A stretch of 64,000 bases of DNA from an uncultured Pelagibacteraceae bacterium (GCA_902573585.1 CACGKH010000003.1:1-64000), one strand, 5' to 3'. Counted from the stretch's first letter, positions 8,320 through 17,182 are shown. A program made the numbers and translations. Notes: generated by a model not told the origin, from the letters alone.

Positions 8320-8667
8320 ATGAAAGTTACAGCAACACCTTCAGCATTAGATTTAATAGAAGAATTAAAAAAAAATCACGGTAAAGAATTATTATTTCAT
8401 CAATCAGGTGGATGTTGCGATGGTAGTGCACCAATGTGTTATCCATCAAAAGAATACCAAGTAGGTCAAGACGATGTAATGATTGGTAAAATAGGAGGTA
8501 TTCCTTTTTATATAAGTGAAACACAACATGAAGCTTGGAAAAATACAGACTTGATAATTGATTGTGTCAAAGGTATGGGCGGAATGTTTTCATTAGATAA
8601 TGGTACTGGAAGAAGATTTTTAACAAGATCTGAGATCTGCATACCTGAAGATACTACGATAAATTAA
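8320..8667 (+). CDS. DUF779 family protein
   Basis: A 115-residue cytosolic protein of the DUF779 family, recognised by FHQSGGCCDGSAPMC (about 28-42) with its cysteine cluster and the downstream GKIGGIPFYIS. DUF779 genes are typically found directly after aldB-type acetaldehyde dehydrogenase genes, exactly as here. The molecular role is unknown; the conserved cysteines suggest metal binding or redox. Its start is pressed against a hairpin, and the 3' end overlaps the convergent msrQ by 14 bp. Confidence 0.85.
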   Translation: MKVTATPSALDLIEELKKNHGKELLFHQSGGCCDGSAPMCYPSKEYQVGQDDVMIGKIGGIPFYISETQHEAWKNTDLIIDCVKGMGGMFSLDNGTGRRFLTRSEICIPEDTTIN

Positions 8668-9232
8668 GTTTCTTTAAATTTATCCTAAATAAAAGAAGAA
8701 TAATTAAGATAATCAAAAAAATTAATGGTTTAAAAAATATAGTTTTTGATAACCAGATAAAGTGTAAAACCCCAAAAATTGAAATTATATAAACCAACCT
8801 ATGTAATTTTTGCCAATTTTTTTTTAAAATTCTAACCATTTTATCTGACGAAGTAATCGCTAAAGGAATTAGTAATAACCAAGCAGAAAAACCTATAAAA
8901 ATAAATTTTTTCTTTAAAACATCATCAATCAATGGCTCAAAATCAAATCTATAATCAAGCCCAACGTAACTAAGCATATGAATTGAAGCATAAAAAAATG
9001 CAAACAAACCCAGCATTCTTCTAAATTTAATCCATTCTAAAGAATTCGTGATTTTCTTAAGAGGTGACATTGAAAGAGTTAAAAGTACAAATATTAAAGT
9101 CCATTCTCCGAAATGATTTATAATCCTATCAACGGGCTCAGGACCTAATTTATTATATATTAATTGATAAACGATTATATAAATCGGCCAAAGTGATAAG
9201 AGGAAAACAGCAGGCTTGAAATAATTCTTCAA
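8654..9232 (-). CDS. msrQ: MsrQ, heme-b membrane subunit of the MsrPQ methionine sulfoxide reductase
   Basis: A 192-residue ferric-reductase-like membrane protein (YedZ family) with about six hydrophobic segments. It carries electrons from the inner membrane to the periplasmic molybdoenzyme MsrP. Candidate heme histidines are in FFYASIHMLSY (about 80-90), KLHRLVY and LHFIW. It is 5 bp downstream of msrP and shares its operon. The length is normal. Confidence 0.88.
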   Translation of the reverse strand: MKNYFKPAVFLLSLWPIYIIVYQLIYNKLGPEPVDRIINHFGEWTLIFVLLTLSMSPLKKITNSLEWIKFRRMLGLFAFFYASIHMLSYVGLDYRFDFEPLIDDVLKKKFIFIGFSAWLLLIPLAITSSDKMVRILKKNWQKLHRLVYIISIFGVLHFIWLSKTIFFKPLIFLIILIILLLFRINLKKLNLS

Positions 9233-9237
9233 TTTAT

Positions 9238-10137
9238 TTAATAATTTTTTTTAAGGTCCATACCACTATAAAGATGAGCAACCTCATCTCCGTAACCATT
9301 AAACATTAAAGTTTTTATTCTTGGAGCTAAAATACTTTCTCCGATTACTCTTTCAGTTGCTTGAGACCACCTAGGATGATCAACTTCAGGATTTACATTT
9401 GAGTAAAAACCATATTCTCTTGGTGAAGCATTTTTCCAAGCAGTATTAGGCATATTTTTTGTTAATCTGATTTTTACTATTGATTTTGCACTCTTAAAAC
9501 CATACTTCCACGGAATAAATATTCTTAGAGGTGCACCATTTTGATTTGGTAAAGGCTTACCATACAAACCAGTTACAACAGTAGTAAGTGGGTGCATTGC
9601 TTCATCAATTCTCAGACCTTCGATATAGGGCCAGTTTAAAACAGGATATCTTTGGCCAACCATTTCATCTGGATTGTAAACAGTTTCAAATTCTACAAAC
9701 TTTGCAGTTGATTTAATCTGAACTTTGTTAAGTAGTTTACTTAATGAAAAGCCCAACCATGGAATAACCATAGACCAACCTTCGACGCATCGTAGTTTAA
9801 GAATTCTTTCCTCAGATTTTATTGTTAAAATTTCTTCAATTGGAAGTTCTAATGATTTTTCAATTTCACCTTCAATTTTAACAGCCCAAGGTTTTGTAGT
9901 AAAATTTTTTGCCCTTCTGTGTGGATCACCTTTACCAGTACCAAACTCATAGTAGTTATTATATGTCGTAATATCTTCATAGCTAGTTGGTTCATTTAAA
10001 TTACTAGCTTTTACATTAATTAATGGAACTGAATTTAAAGTAAATGCGCCTAAGCCCCAACCCATAGACTTAATAAAAGATCTTCTTTTCTTATAAATTT
10101 TTTCAGGTGTAATTTCTGAATGTTTAAACTTTTTCAT
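9238..10137 (-). CDS. msrP: MsrP, periplasmic molybdopterin methionine sulfoxide reductase catalytic subunit
   Basis: A 299-residue YedY/MsrP enzyme that repairs oxidised methionine in periplasmic proteins. The N-terminus carries a twin-arginine signal (KKRRSFIKSMGWG). The Mo-coordinating cysteine is in LRCVEGWSMVIPW (about residue 115). The characteristic PRxY-type motifs (GDPHRRAKNF, NQNGAPLRIFIPWKYG) follow. It overlaps moaE by 14 bp and is followed by msrQ. The whole moa-msr run is thus transcribed together, tying cofactor synthesis to this client. Confidence 0.93.
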   Translation of the reverse strand: MKKFKHSEITPEKIYKKRRSFIKSMGWGLGAFTLNSVPLINVKASNLNEPTSYEDITTYNNYYEFGTGKGDPHRRAKNFTTKPWAVKIEGEIEKSLELPIEEILTIKSEERILKLRCVEGWSMVIPWLGFSLSKLLNKVQIKSTAKFVEFETVYNPDEMVGQRYPVLNWPYIEGLRIDEAMHPLTTVVTGLYGKPLPNQNGAPLRIFIPWKYGFKSAKSIVKIRLTKNMPNTAWKNASPREYGFYSNVNPEVDHPRWSQATERVIGESILAPRIKTLMFNGYGDEVAHLYSGMDLKKNY

Positions 10138-10576
10138 TAGTAATAGTGTTTCCTTTTAACCATTCACTTTCTTCATTTTCATAATGTTCTTTTTTCCAAA
10201 TTGGAGACCTTTTTTTAATTTCCTCAATTATATATCTTGAAAAAATATAAGCCTGATCACGATGTTTACAAGCAACTGCGATAATAATACTAATCTCACC
10301 TAACTTTAGGTGTCCTTTAGCATGTTCGATAAATACAGCTTTATCTTTAATATCTAATTTTTGATCTGCTTCATTATAAATTTCCTCAAAACTTTTAATC
10401 ACCATTTCGTCATGACTGTCATAAGTTATTCCAGTTACTGTTTTATTGTCATTGATATTTCTTACAGTACCTAAAAAATAAATTGATGCTCCAAACTTAG
10501 AGTCTTTAATAAACTTTTCAGCGTTAGAAGTAAGTATCTTCTCTTTTTTAGAATCTACTATTTTTGTATGAAGCAT
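10124..10576 (-). CDS. moaE: Molybdopterin synthase catalytic subunit MoaE
   Basis: A 150-residue cytosolic subunit that, with thiocarboxylated MoaD, inserts the dithiolene sulfurs into precursor Z. Typical features are GASIYFLGTVRNIN near residue 30, IEHAKGHLKLGE, and the C-terminal PIWKKEHYE active-site segment. It starts on the last base of moaD and overlaps msrP. Confidence 0.93.
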   Translation of the reverse strand: MLHTKIVDSKKEKILTSNAEKFIKDSKFGASIYFLGTVRNINDNKTVTGITYDSHDEMVIKSFEEIYNEADQKLDIKDKAVFIEHAKGHLKLGEISIIIAVACKHRDQAYIFSRYIIEEIKKRSPIWKKEHYENEESEWLKGNTITNEKV

Positions 10577-10845
10577 TAACCTCCTCCGATAGGGGGTATG
10601 ATACCAATTTTTTGATCTTTTGTGATTTTATAATTGTCGCTAATTATTTCATTATTTTCAGAACAAAAAGCTGAAGATTTTACAATTTTTATGAAGTTTA
10701 TATTTCCACTAAAATTTTTATTGAGATATTTTATGATCACATTTCTTAAATCATCAATAGACGCTTTATCTTGAACCTCAAGTTCTAAGTGATCTTTATT
10801 ACTAAAGTCTCTACTAGCTCCAAATAATTCTAATTTAACTTTCAT
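10576..10845 (-). CDS. moaD: Molybdopterin synthase sulfur carrier subunit MoaD
   Basis: An 89-residue ubiquitin-like protein starting MKVKLELFGASRDF and ending IIPPIGGG. The C-terminal glycines are the site of adenylylation and thiocarboxylation. It forms the MoaDE heterotetramer with the product of the overlapping downstream gene. A MoeB-type activating enzyme is not seen in the window. Confidence 0.9.
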   Translation of the reverse strand: MKVKLELFGASRDFSNKDHLELEVQDKASIDDLRNVIIKYLNKNFSGNINFIKIVKSSAFCSENNEIISDNYKITKDQKIGIIPPIGGG

Positions 10846-11312
10846 TTTTTTAATTTTGATGAAAATTTTAAGTTTTCATTATTAAATTGGGATTTATTTT
10901 TTTCAATAAAGTCATCCATTATCTTTACTTTTTCTTGCTCAAATTCAGAAACTTTTCTTGTATTTAAATTAACATACAAGGAAAGAATTTCTATTGTTGA
11001 TGCTAAATACTTTTTTTCTTTATGAATCATTTCCATTTTATATTGAAGTCGTTTTTTATCATGATCGAAATAAACACAATTGATATCTACCTCATCGTTT
11101 AGTTGAAGTTCCTGATTGAACGTTATATGAGACTCTACAATCATTGTACTTTTCTTTGTTGTTTTTGCTGAGTGCTCACCCATCTTAAAAATATTATTTA
11201 ATATATCAGCACCATATTTATCAAACATTAGTAGATAATATGAAACATTCATATGATCGTTGTAGTCGATCCAGTCTTTAATAACTTTTTGAGTACTCAG
11301 ATAAACGGACAT
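10842..11312 (-). CDS. Hotdog-fold acyl-CoA thioesterase (4HBT family)
   Basis: A 156-residue hotdog thioesterase with DYNDHMNVSYYLLMFD at residues 17-32, the N-terminal catalytic segment of the 4HBT/YbgC-like group, followed by the long central helix. The acyl substrate is unknown. It is embedded in the moa operon, 6 bp after moaC and overlapping moaD by 4 bp, so it is co-expressed with cofactor genes with no obvious metabolic link. Confidence 0.85.
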   Translation of the reverse strand: MSVYLSTQKVIKDWIDYNDHMNVSYYLLMFDKYGADILNNIFKMGEHSAKTTKKSTMIVESHITFNQELQLNDEVDINCVYFDHDKKRLQYKMEMIHKEKKYLASTIEILSLYVNLNTRKVSEFEQEKVKIMDDFIEKNKSQFNNENLKFSSKLKK

Positions 11313-11318
11313 GTAGAA

Positions 11319-11864
11319 TTAAAATATGTTTTTTAAAAAATCAGGCAACCCATCAGGATTAGTCCACAATCCACTTTTTCCACCTTCTTTAATTAATAAC
11401 TTCACGTTATCTATTTTTAGATGTGGATTTACTATTTTACTTAAATCATAAATAGTTATTAAAGCAGCGTTAACACCCATAATAGCCTCCATCTCGACAC
11501 CAGTTTTAGCTACTGCTGACACAACGCAAAAAACCTCCAATGAATTATCTACTTCATTCATAATTATTTTAGTTGCAGTGTGGTCGATTGGAAGCGGATG
11601 ACATAAAGGAATTAATTCACTTGTTTTCTTTACACCTAATACAGCTGACACTTCAGCTAAAGTGATAGGATCTCCTTTTGGCATTTTTTTATTTTTGATT
11701 AAATCAAAAACTTCTTTTCCTACATAAATTTTTCCTGAAGCTAAAGCTCTACGAAATGTTTCTTTTTTAGATGAAACATCGACCATATTAAAAGAGTTTT
11801 TTTGAAATATTTCTTTTGCCCAGTCTTTAAGATCTTCTTGATTTATAATTTTTAATTTAGTCAT
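11319..11864 (-). CDS. moaC: Cyclic pyranopterin monophosphate synthase MoaC
   Basis: A 181-residue cytosolic enzyme that acts after MoaA to form cyclic pyranopterin monophosphate. It shows TSELIPLCHPLPI (the active-site loop), KTGVEMEAIMGV and the C-terminal GGKSG. It is slightly longer than usual (about 160) through N- and C-terminal extensions (the C-terminus ends WTNPDGLPDFLKNIF). It starts on the last base of moaA. Confidence 0.93.
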   Translation of the reverse strand: MTKLKIINQEDLKDWAKEIFQKNSFNMVDVSSKKETFRRALASGKIYVGKEVFDLIKNKKMPKGDPITLAEVSAVLGVKKTSELIPLCHPLPIDHTATKIIMNEVDNSLEVFCVVSAVAKTGVEMEAIMGVNAALITIYDLSKIVNPHLKIDNVKLLIKEGGKSGLWTNPDGLPDFLKNIF

Positions 11865-12856
11865 TAACCACCTGTTGTTGATAAATTTTTAGTTAAACCT
11901 GTTTCACCAAGCTCTAAATAATGAGACTCTTTTTTAAAGTTTAATTGTTTTAGGATTAAATCTTTTAATTCATCTAATTGCTCATCTTTTTGCATTAAGT
12001 GCCTAATATTTATTCCTGTATTACCAAACAAGCATAATCTTAAATCTCCTTTAGCAGTTATTCTTAATCTATTACAATTTTTACAAAAATCTTTAGAGTA
12101 GGGTGCTATAACTCCAAATTTACCCTCAAATTTTGGATTAAGATAATTTTTCGCTGGTCCCGCGTCCCTTCCAAATGTTTGGATTATCCAATTATTTTTG
12201 TTTAAGTAATCTGTAAATTTTGTAGCTGAAATATGATATTTTTTGAAATAATCTAAGTTATCTCCTGTTTGCATTAGTTCTATATATCTAAAATCAATTT
12301 TATTTACTTGAATAAAGTTAGACCATTGATTGAAATCATTTTCGCTATCATTAATTCCTTTTAATAATACAGCATTTATTTTAATATTTTTAAAATTAAG
12401 ACTCTGGAGAACTTTAATGCCTCTAAGTATTTCATCAAGTCTGTCATGACCAGTTATTATTTTAAATGTTTCTCTATTAAGACTATCTATACTTATGTTA
12501 ATTCCATCTAAGCCACTTTCTTTAATTTGGTTAGCTATTTTATCAAGATGATAACCATTAGTTGTTATAACTGTTTTCTTTATTCCTGAATTTTCTTTAA
12601 TTGTTTTTATAATATCAAAAAAATCCTTTCTTACTGTTGGCTCTCCTCCTGTAAGTCGAATTTTATTAACACCAAGTTCTGATAAAGCTTTGGCAAGACG
12701 TCTAACTTCTTCTAAGTGAAGAAATTTTCTATTATCACTTTTATCTATTTGATAACCATTAGGTAAGCAGTAACCACATTTGAAGTTACAGACGTCAGTT
12801 ATCGACAATCTAATATAAGGAAAAGTCCTTCCAAAGGAATCTTTAAGTGTTTGCAT
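11864..12856 (-). CDS. moaA: GTP 3',8-cyclase MoaA (radical SAM)
   Basis: The first enzyme of molybdenum cofactor synthesis, 330 residues. The radical-SAM cluster motif CNFKCGYC is at about residues 23-30. The C-terminal second cluster is FCKNCNRL...LRLCLF, and the protein ends in the conserved double glycine (STTGG). It is the first gene of the moaA-moaC-thioesterase-moaD-moaE-msrP-msrQ run, all on the minus strand with 0-14 bp overlaps or tiny gaps. Confidence 0.95.
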   Translation of the reverse strand: MQTLKDSFGRTFPYIRLSITDVCNFKCGYCLPNGYQIDKSDNRKFLHLEEVRRLAKALSELGVNKIRLTGGEPTVRKDFFDIIKTIKENSGIKKTVITTNGYHLDKIANQIKESGLDGINISIDSLNRETFKIITGHDRLDEILRGIKVLQSLNFKNIKINAVLLKGINDSENDFNQWSNFIQVNKIDFRYIELMQTGDNLDYFKKYHISATKFTDYLNKNNWIIQTFGRDAGPAKNYLNPKFEGKFGVIAPYSKDFCKNCNRLRITAKGDLRLCLFGNTGINIRHLMQKDEQLDELKDLILKQLNFKKESHYLELGETGLTKNLSTTGG

Positions 12857-12910
12857 TTAAAAAATGATATCACATTAAATAAAATTTAGCACATATCAAA
12901 TTTTAAGGTA

Positions 12911-12937
12911 AAACTTCCAGTCCGCATCTGGAAGTTT
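12911..12937 (-). terminator. Terminator of the GYD-domain gene
   Basis: A perfect 10-bp stem AAACTTCCAG/CTGGAAGTTT with a 7-nt loop, 8 bp after the stop of the minus-strand GYD gene and before moaA. The U-run that follows on the minus strand is short, so termination may be partial. Confidence 0.65.
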
Positions 12938-12944
12938 ATACTAA

Positions 12945-13262
12945 TTATTGTCCTGGCGCTTTATAACCAATTTTACTAGCTTTCGTTGTTGCCTTTGTAA
13001 AATCAATTGCTTCTAATATAGTTAAGTTTTTTACTGCTCCTGACGACTCTACAACTAATTTAATTGCTGCAAAATCTTCAAAACTTGGCACATCAGTAAC
13101 AACTATAAAGTCATAAGAACCTCTGACAATATCCATACTATGCATCGTACCACCCATAGCTTTCGTAAGTTGTTCTACAACAGCTTTTCTATCACTTGTA
13201 GGATCTTTCAAAAATCCTTGAAAAGCTTTTTCAGTATAATTTCCCATTATATATGCTTTCAT
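12945..13262 (-). CDS. GYD domain protein
   Basis: A 105-residue cytosolic ferredoxin-like-fold protein of the GYD family (pattern YI..NYTEKAFQGF, then GSYDFIVVTDVP). The biochemical function is unknown; it resembles small dimeric alpha-beta barrel proteins. It has a good ribosome binding site (AAAGGAG), a candidate promoter TTGAAA-N18-TATAGA in the divergent spacer and its own terminator, so it is an independent, perhaps well-expressed, unit opposite the aldehyde dehydrogenase-led sugar operon. Confidence 0.82.
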   Translation of the reverse strand: MKAYIMGNYTEKAFQGFLKDPTSDRKAVVEQLTKAMGGTMHSMDIVRGSYDFIVVTDVPSFEDFAAIKLVVESSGAVKNLTILEAIDFTKATTKASKIGYKAPGQ

Positions 13263-13336
13263 ATTTAACTCCTTTCTATAAACACAATGCTATCATTATT
13301 TCAAAAAAGTTTGATGTGTAAAAATTACATAGTAGA

Positions 13337-13350
13337 CACAAGTTATTGTG
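13337..13350. promoter_or_regulatory. Candidate operator dyad between the GYD gene and the sugar-locus ALDH
   Basis: CACAA-GTTA-TTGTG is a perfect 5-bp inverted repeat 16 bp before the aldehyde dehydrogenase start in a divergent spacer. Short AT-rich dyads occur by chance, so this is tentative. Confidence 0.3.
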
Positions 13351-13365
13351 GTGTTAGATTGAGAA

Positions 13366-14808
13366 ATGTACGAAAAATTTGGACAATTTATCGATGGAAA
13401 ATGGTCACCTTCTTCAAATGGTGAAACTTACGAAGTTATAAATCCTGCAACTGAAGAAATTTTAGGTAAAGCGTCTAAAGCTTCACCAGAAGATGTTGAT
13501 AGAGCACTTAAGTCTGCAGAAAAAGGATTACAAGTTTGGAAAAAAACTGCACCTTGGCAAAGAGCATATATCATAAGAAAAATTGCAGACAAGATGAGAG
13601 AGAAGCAAGATATACTTGCTAAATGGATGACTCTTGAGGTTGGTAAACCTTTAGCTGAAGCAAAAGGTGAAATTGCTGGTGCGGCAGATATTTTTGAATG
13701 GAATGCTGAAGAAACAAAAAGAATTTATGGTCAAACGATAGAAAGTAGATTTGAAGATACAAGAGTCCATGTTTATTACCAACCAGTTGGAGTCGTTGCC
13801 GCTTTATCTCCATGGAATTTTCCAGCAGTATTATCAGCAAGAAAAATTTCAACAGCATTAGCTGCAGGATGTTCAGTTATTATAAAACCAGATGTAATTA
13901 CTCCAGGTGTTGTAATGGAAATGGTTGATATCTGTAGAGAATGTGGGGTACCTCCAGGAGTAGTTAATCTTTTATCAGGTGATCCACCCAGTATTGCTCA
14001 ACAATTGATAGCCTCTGATATAATTAAAAAGATTTCTATTACAGGCTCGTCAAGAGTTGGAAAATTAATATTAAAACAAGCAGCCGACAAAGTTCAAAGA
14101 GTAACAATGGAACTTTCAGGTCATTCACCTTTTATTGTTTTTGATGATGCGGATATTAAAAAAGCAGCAGATATGGCAATTGCTGCAAAATTTAGAAATA
14201 ATGGACAAGTATGTATTTCACCTAATAGGTTTTATATTCATGAAAGTAAAAAAGATGAGTTTGTTAATTTGTTTGTAGATAAAACAAAAAAACTTAAAAT
14301 AGGAAATGGTATGGATACCGATACTCAATTAGGTCCTCTTACAACTCAAAAAAGATTGAATGAGGTTGAAGAATTAGTTGAAAAAACAAAACAAGAGGGA
14401 GCCAAAGTTTTATTAGGAGGAAAAAGACCAGCAGGTTTCAATAAAGGTTATTTTTATGAGCCAACAATATTCGATAATGTTAAAGATGATTACACCATTA
14501 TGAAACAGGAGCCTTTTGGACCTTTAGTCCCAATGCTTTCTTTTAAAAAATTTGATGAAGTAATAGAACGAGCAAACAATCATGAACTTGGTTTGTGTAG
14601 CTATGTTTGTACCAATTCAATGGAGAGAGCTCATTTAGCTTCAGAGCAATTAGAAACAGGATCAGTAGCGGTAAATACTGGAGTTGTAGCAATAGCAGAA
14701 GCACCGTTTGGAGGTATTAAGCAAAGTGGTTATGGAAGAGAGGGTGGGTCAAACGCAATCAAAGATTATTTAAATGTTAAATATACTCATTTAGGTATTA
14801 AAGGTTAA
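13366..14808 (+). CDS. Aldehyde dehydrogenase, succinate-/2-oxoglutarate-semialdehyde type
   Basis: An NAD(P)-dependent aldehyde dehydrogenase of 480 residues, a normal SSADH/KGSADH length. Visible are SPWNFPAVL (about 142), the catalytic glutamate in ELSGHSPF (about 248), the nucleophilic cysteine in NNGQVCISPNR (about 281) and the C-terminal PFGGIKQSGYGREGG. The exact substrate is unknown. Lying next to a ROK kinase, a sugar ABC transporter and an FAH hydrolase, it more likely acts in sugar breakdown than in GABA use. Confidence 0.88.
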   Translation: MYEKFGQFIDGKWSPSSNGETYEVINPATEEILGKASKASPEDVDRALKSAEKGLQVWKKTAPWQRAYIIRKIADKMREKQDILAKWMTLEVGKPLAEAKGEIAGAADIFEWNAEETKRIYGQTIESRFEDTRVHVYYQPVGVVAALSPWNFPAVLSARKISTALAAGCSVIIKPDVITPGVVMEMVDICRECGVPPGVVNLLSGDPPSIAQQLIASDIIKKISITGSSRVGKLILKQAADKVQRVTMELSGHSPFIVFDDADIKKAADMAIAAKFRNNGQVCISPNRFYIHESKKDEFVNLFVDKTKKLKIGNGMDTDTQLGPLTTQKRLNEVEELVEKTKQEGAKVLLGGKRPAGFNKGYFYEPTIFDNVKDDYTIMKQEPFGPLVPMLSFKKFDEVIERANNHELGLCSYVCTNSMERAHLASEQLETGSVAVNTGVVAIAEAPFGGIKQSGYGREGGSNAIKDYLNVKYTHLGIKG

Positions 14809-14812
14809 TTAT

Positions 14813-15715
14813 ATGCAAATAGGAATTGACCTTGGTGCATCTAAAATTGAAAGTGTCATTTTAGATGAACAAGGTAATGAAAAGCATAGAGAAAGAGTAG
14901 ATTGTCCAAAAAATTATAATTCAATTATTGAAGAAATAAAAAAAATTGTTTCTGAAATTGAAAGTAAAATAAAAAAAACTTTACCCCTAGGCGTTTGTCA
15001 TCCTGGAGTACACTCTCCTCAAAGTGGTTTAGTCAAAAATGCACCCAATTGTATTTGGATTGAAAAAAAACCTTTTCAAAAAGATTTAAGAGAAGCCCTT
15101 GGAAGAGAAGTTTTTTGTGAAAATGATGCAAACTGTTTTGCATTATCTGAAGCTATAGATGGAGCTGGTAAACATTATAAAATAGTTTATGGAATTATAT
15201 TAGGATCTGGAGCTGGAGGTGGTTTAGTTATTGATAAACAAATTGTGAATGGCCCAAATGGTATTGCGGGAGAATGGGGACATAATCAATTACCATATAT
15301 GGCGGCAAAAAAAGAAAACCTAAATACTACTAGTTTGAGAGAAAGTGAAATTGAAAGTTTTATATCAGGAATGGGTTTGGCCAAAAAATTTAATAAAAGA
15401 TATAAACAAAATCTTAAAGCAAAAGAAATTTTTGAACTTTATAGAAAACATGACATCGAAGCAGATAAATTTATTGATGAATTTAAAATTAATCTAGCAA
15501 TGTCTTTATCTACAATAATAAATATACTGGACCCTGATGCGTTTGTTTTTGGAGGAGGAGTTTCGAATTCAATTGATTTTTTTCCTGAAATACAAACTTT
15601 AGTAAAGAAATATGTAATTGGCAGAGAATATGATGGAGTATTTTTGAAACCAAAATTTGGTGATGCGAGTGGTGTGAGAGGTGCAGCAAGGTTAGGTAGA
15701 AAGACCACTTACTAG
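14813..15715 (+). CDS. ROK-family sugar kinase, Mak-like, without the zinc cysteine motif
   Basis: A 300-residue ROK protein resembling fructo/mannokinase Mak. The ATP site is IGIDLGASKIESV at the N-terminus, the catalytic aspartate region is CENDANCFALSEA (about 101-113), and GSGAGGGLVIDKQIVNG and GEWGHNQLPYM follow. The cysteine cluster that normally binds zinc between GHxxLPxM and ETFISG is absent: the segment reads AAKKENLNTTSLRESEIESFISG. It follows the ALDH by 4 bp and precedes the sugar transporter, so it probably phosphorylates the imported sugar. Confidence 0.85.
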   Translation: MQIGIDLGASKIESVILDEQGNEKHRERVDCPKNYNSIIEEIKKIVSEIESKIKKTLPLGVCHPGVHSPQSGLVKNAPNCIWIEKKPFQKDLREALGREVFCENDANCFALSEAIDGAGKHYKIVYGIILGSGAGGGLVIDKQIVNGPNGIAGEWGHNQLPYMAAKKENLNTTSLRESEIESFISGMGLAKKFNKRYKQNLKAKEIFELYRKHDIEADKFIDEFKINLAMSLSTIINILDPDAFVFGGGVSNSIDFFPEIQTLVKKYVIGREYDGVFLKPKFGDASGVRGAARLGRKTTY

Positions 15716-15738
15716 ATCATTCGCGTAAAAAGTGATCT
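15714..15738 (+). terminator. Weak terminator after the ROK gene
   Basis: A 6-bp stem AGATCA/TGATCT with a 13-nt loop, overlapping the stop codon and followed by a short T-run and A-rich DNA. It separates the ALDH-ROK pair from the transporter operon only weakly; the rest of 15716-15902 is plain AT-rich leader. Confidence 0.35.
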
Positions 15739-15902
15739 TTAAAATCATAAAAAAAATTTTTTTAAGATAAATCAATAATTTATAATTAAAAAGTTTAAAA
15801 CAACTTTAAATTGTAAAGTCAGAATTACCCCTATTTATTTAATACTTTTTTTAATATGAATAGGTCTCAAATTAATTTGAAAAATAACTTTAAGAGGAAA
15901 AT

Positions 15903-17162
15903 ATGAAAATGAAGAAAATATTAATTGCAATATTTGCAATTTCTTTAGTTCCTAACATTTCATTTGCAGGACCTAAAGCTGAAGTACTTCACTGGTGGAC
16001 TTCTGGTGGTGAAGCAAAAGCACTAAGTGTGCTTAAAGCAGATTTTGCAGACAAAGGTGGAGAATGGACAGATATGCCAGTTGCTGGTGGTGGTGGAGAC
16101 GCTGCTATGCAAACTTTAAAGGCTAGAATTGTTGCTGGTGATGCACCTGCGGCTGCACAAGTTAAAGGTCCAGCTATTCAAGAATATGATGATCAAGGTG
16201 TTATCAAACCATATAACATTGATGCTGTAGCAAAAGCTGAGGGTTGGGATAAACTAGTAAGCAAGCAAGTAGCGCAACACATGAAGTGTAATAATTTTAC
16301 ACAATATTGTGCAGCTCCAGTAAACATTCATAGAATTGATTGGTTTTGGGCAAATAAAAAAGTTTTAGATTCTAATGGAATTAAAATGCCAACAAGTTGG
16401 AGTGAATTCAATGCAGCAGCTGATAAACTTCAAGCAGCTGGAATAATTCCATTTGCTCATGGTGGTCAACCTTGGCAAGATGCAACAGTATTTGAAGCAG
16501 TAGCTTTAGGTATTGGTGGAAATGATTTTTACAAAAAAGCATTTATTGATTTAGATCAAAAAGCTTTAAGTGGATCAACAATGGTTAAAGTATTTGATCA
16601 AATGAGAAAACTTAAATCATACACAGATGCTGGTTCTCCTGGAAGAGACTGGAACGTTGCAACAGGTATGGTTATGGATGGAAAAGCTGCCTTCCAAATA
16701 ATGGGAGATTGGGCTAAAGGTGAATTTTCTGCTAAAGGTTTAAAGCCAGGAAAAGATTATTATTGTTCACCAACTCCATCTAACAAAGGATATCTATACA
16801 ATGTAGACTCATTTGTGTTTTACAATGTAAAAGGTGCTGACAAACTAGAAGGACAAAAACTACTTGCTAGTTTAATCATGGGTAAAAACTTCCAAAAAGT
16901 TTTTAATATGTATAAAGGTTCAATACCTGCAAGATTAGATGTGTCTATGGCTGACTTTGATGATTGTGCAAAAAAATCAAATGCGGACTTAAATGCAGCT
17001 AGTGCGGCTGGTGGTTTAATGCCAAGTTATGCTCATGGAATGGCTCTTAAAGGTGCTCAGTCTGGTGCTATAACAGATGTAGTTACAGAGCATTTTAACT
17101 CAAATATGTCTTCAAAAGATGCTGCAAAAAAATTAGCAGCAGCTGTTAAAGCATCTTTGTAA
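15903..17162 (+). CDS. Sugar ABC transporter substrate-binding protein (glucose/mannose type)
   Basis: A periplasmic binding protein of 419 residues with a Sec signal peptide ending in ISFAG. The mature start VLHWWTSGGEAKAL is characteristic of the CUT1 glucose/mannose-binding proteins (GtsA-like). QPWQDATVFEAVALG and AFQIMGDWAKGEF support this. AGAGG lies 6 nt before the ATG. A strong hairpin follows the stop and probably uncouples its high expression from the permease genes. Confidence 0.9.
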   Translation: MKMKKILIAIFAISLVPNISFAGPKAEVLHWWTSGGEAKALSVLKADFADKGGEWTDMPVAGGGGDAAMQTLKARIVAGDAPAAAQVKGPAIQEYDDQGVIKPYNIDAVAKAEGWDKLVSKQVAQHMKCNNFTQYCAAPVNIHRIDWFWANKKVLDSNGIKMPTSWSEFNAAADKLQAAGIIPFAHGGQPWQDATVFEAVALGIGGNDFYKKAFIDLDQKALSGSTMVKVFDQMRKLKSYTDAGSPGRDWNVATGMVMDGKAAFQIMGDWAKGEFSAKGLKPGKDYYCSPTPSNKGYLYNVDSFVFYNVKGADKLEGQKLLASLIMGKNFQKVFNMYKGSIPARLDVSMADFDDCAKKSNADLNAASAAGGLMPSYAHGMALKGAQSGAITDVVTEHFNSNMSSKDAAKKLAAAVKASL

Positions 17163-17182
17163 TTTAAACTTAACAGTTCTTA

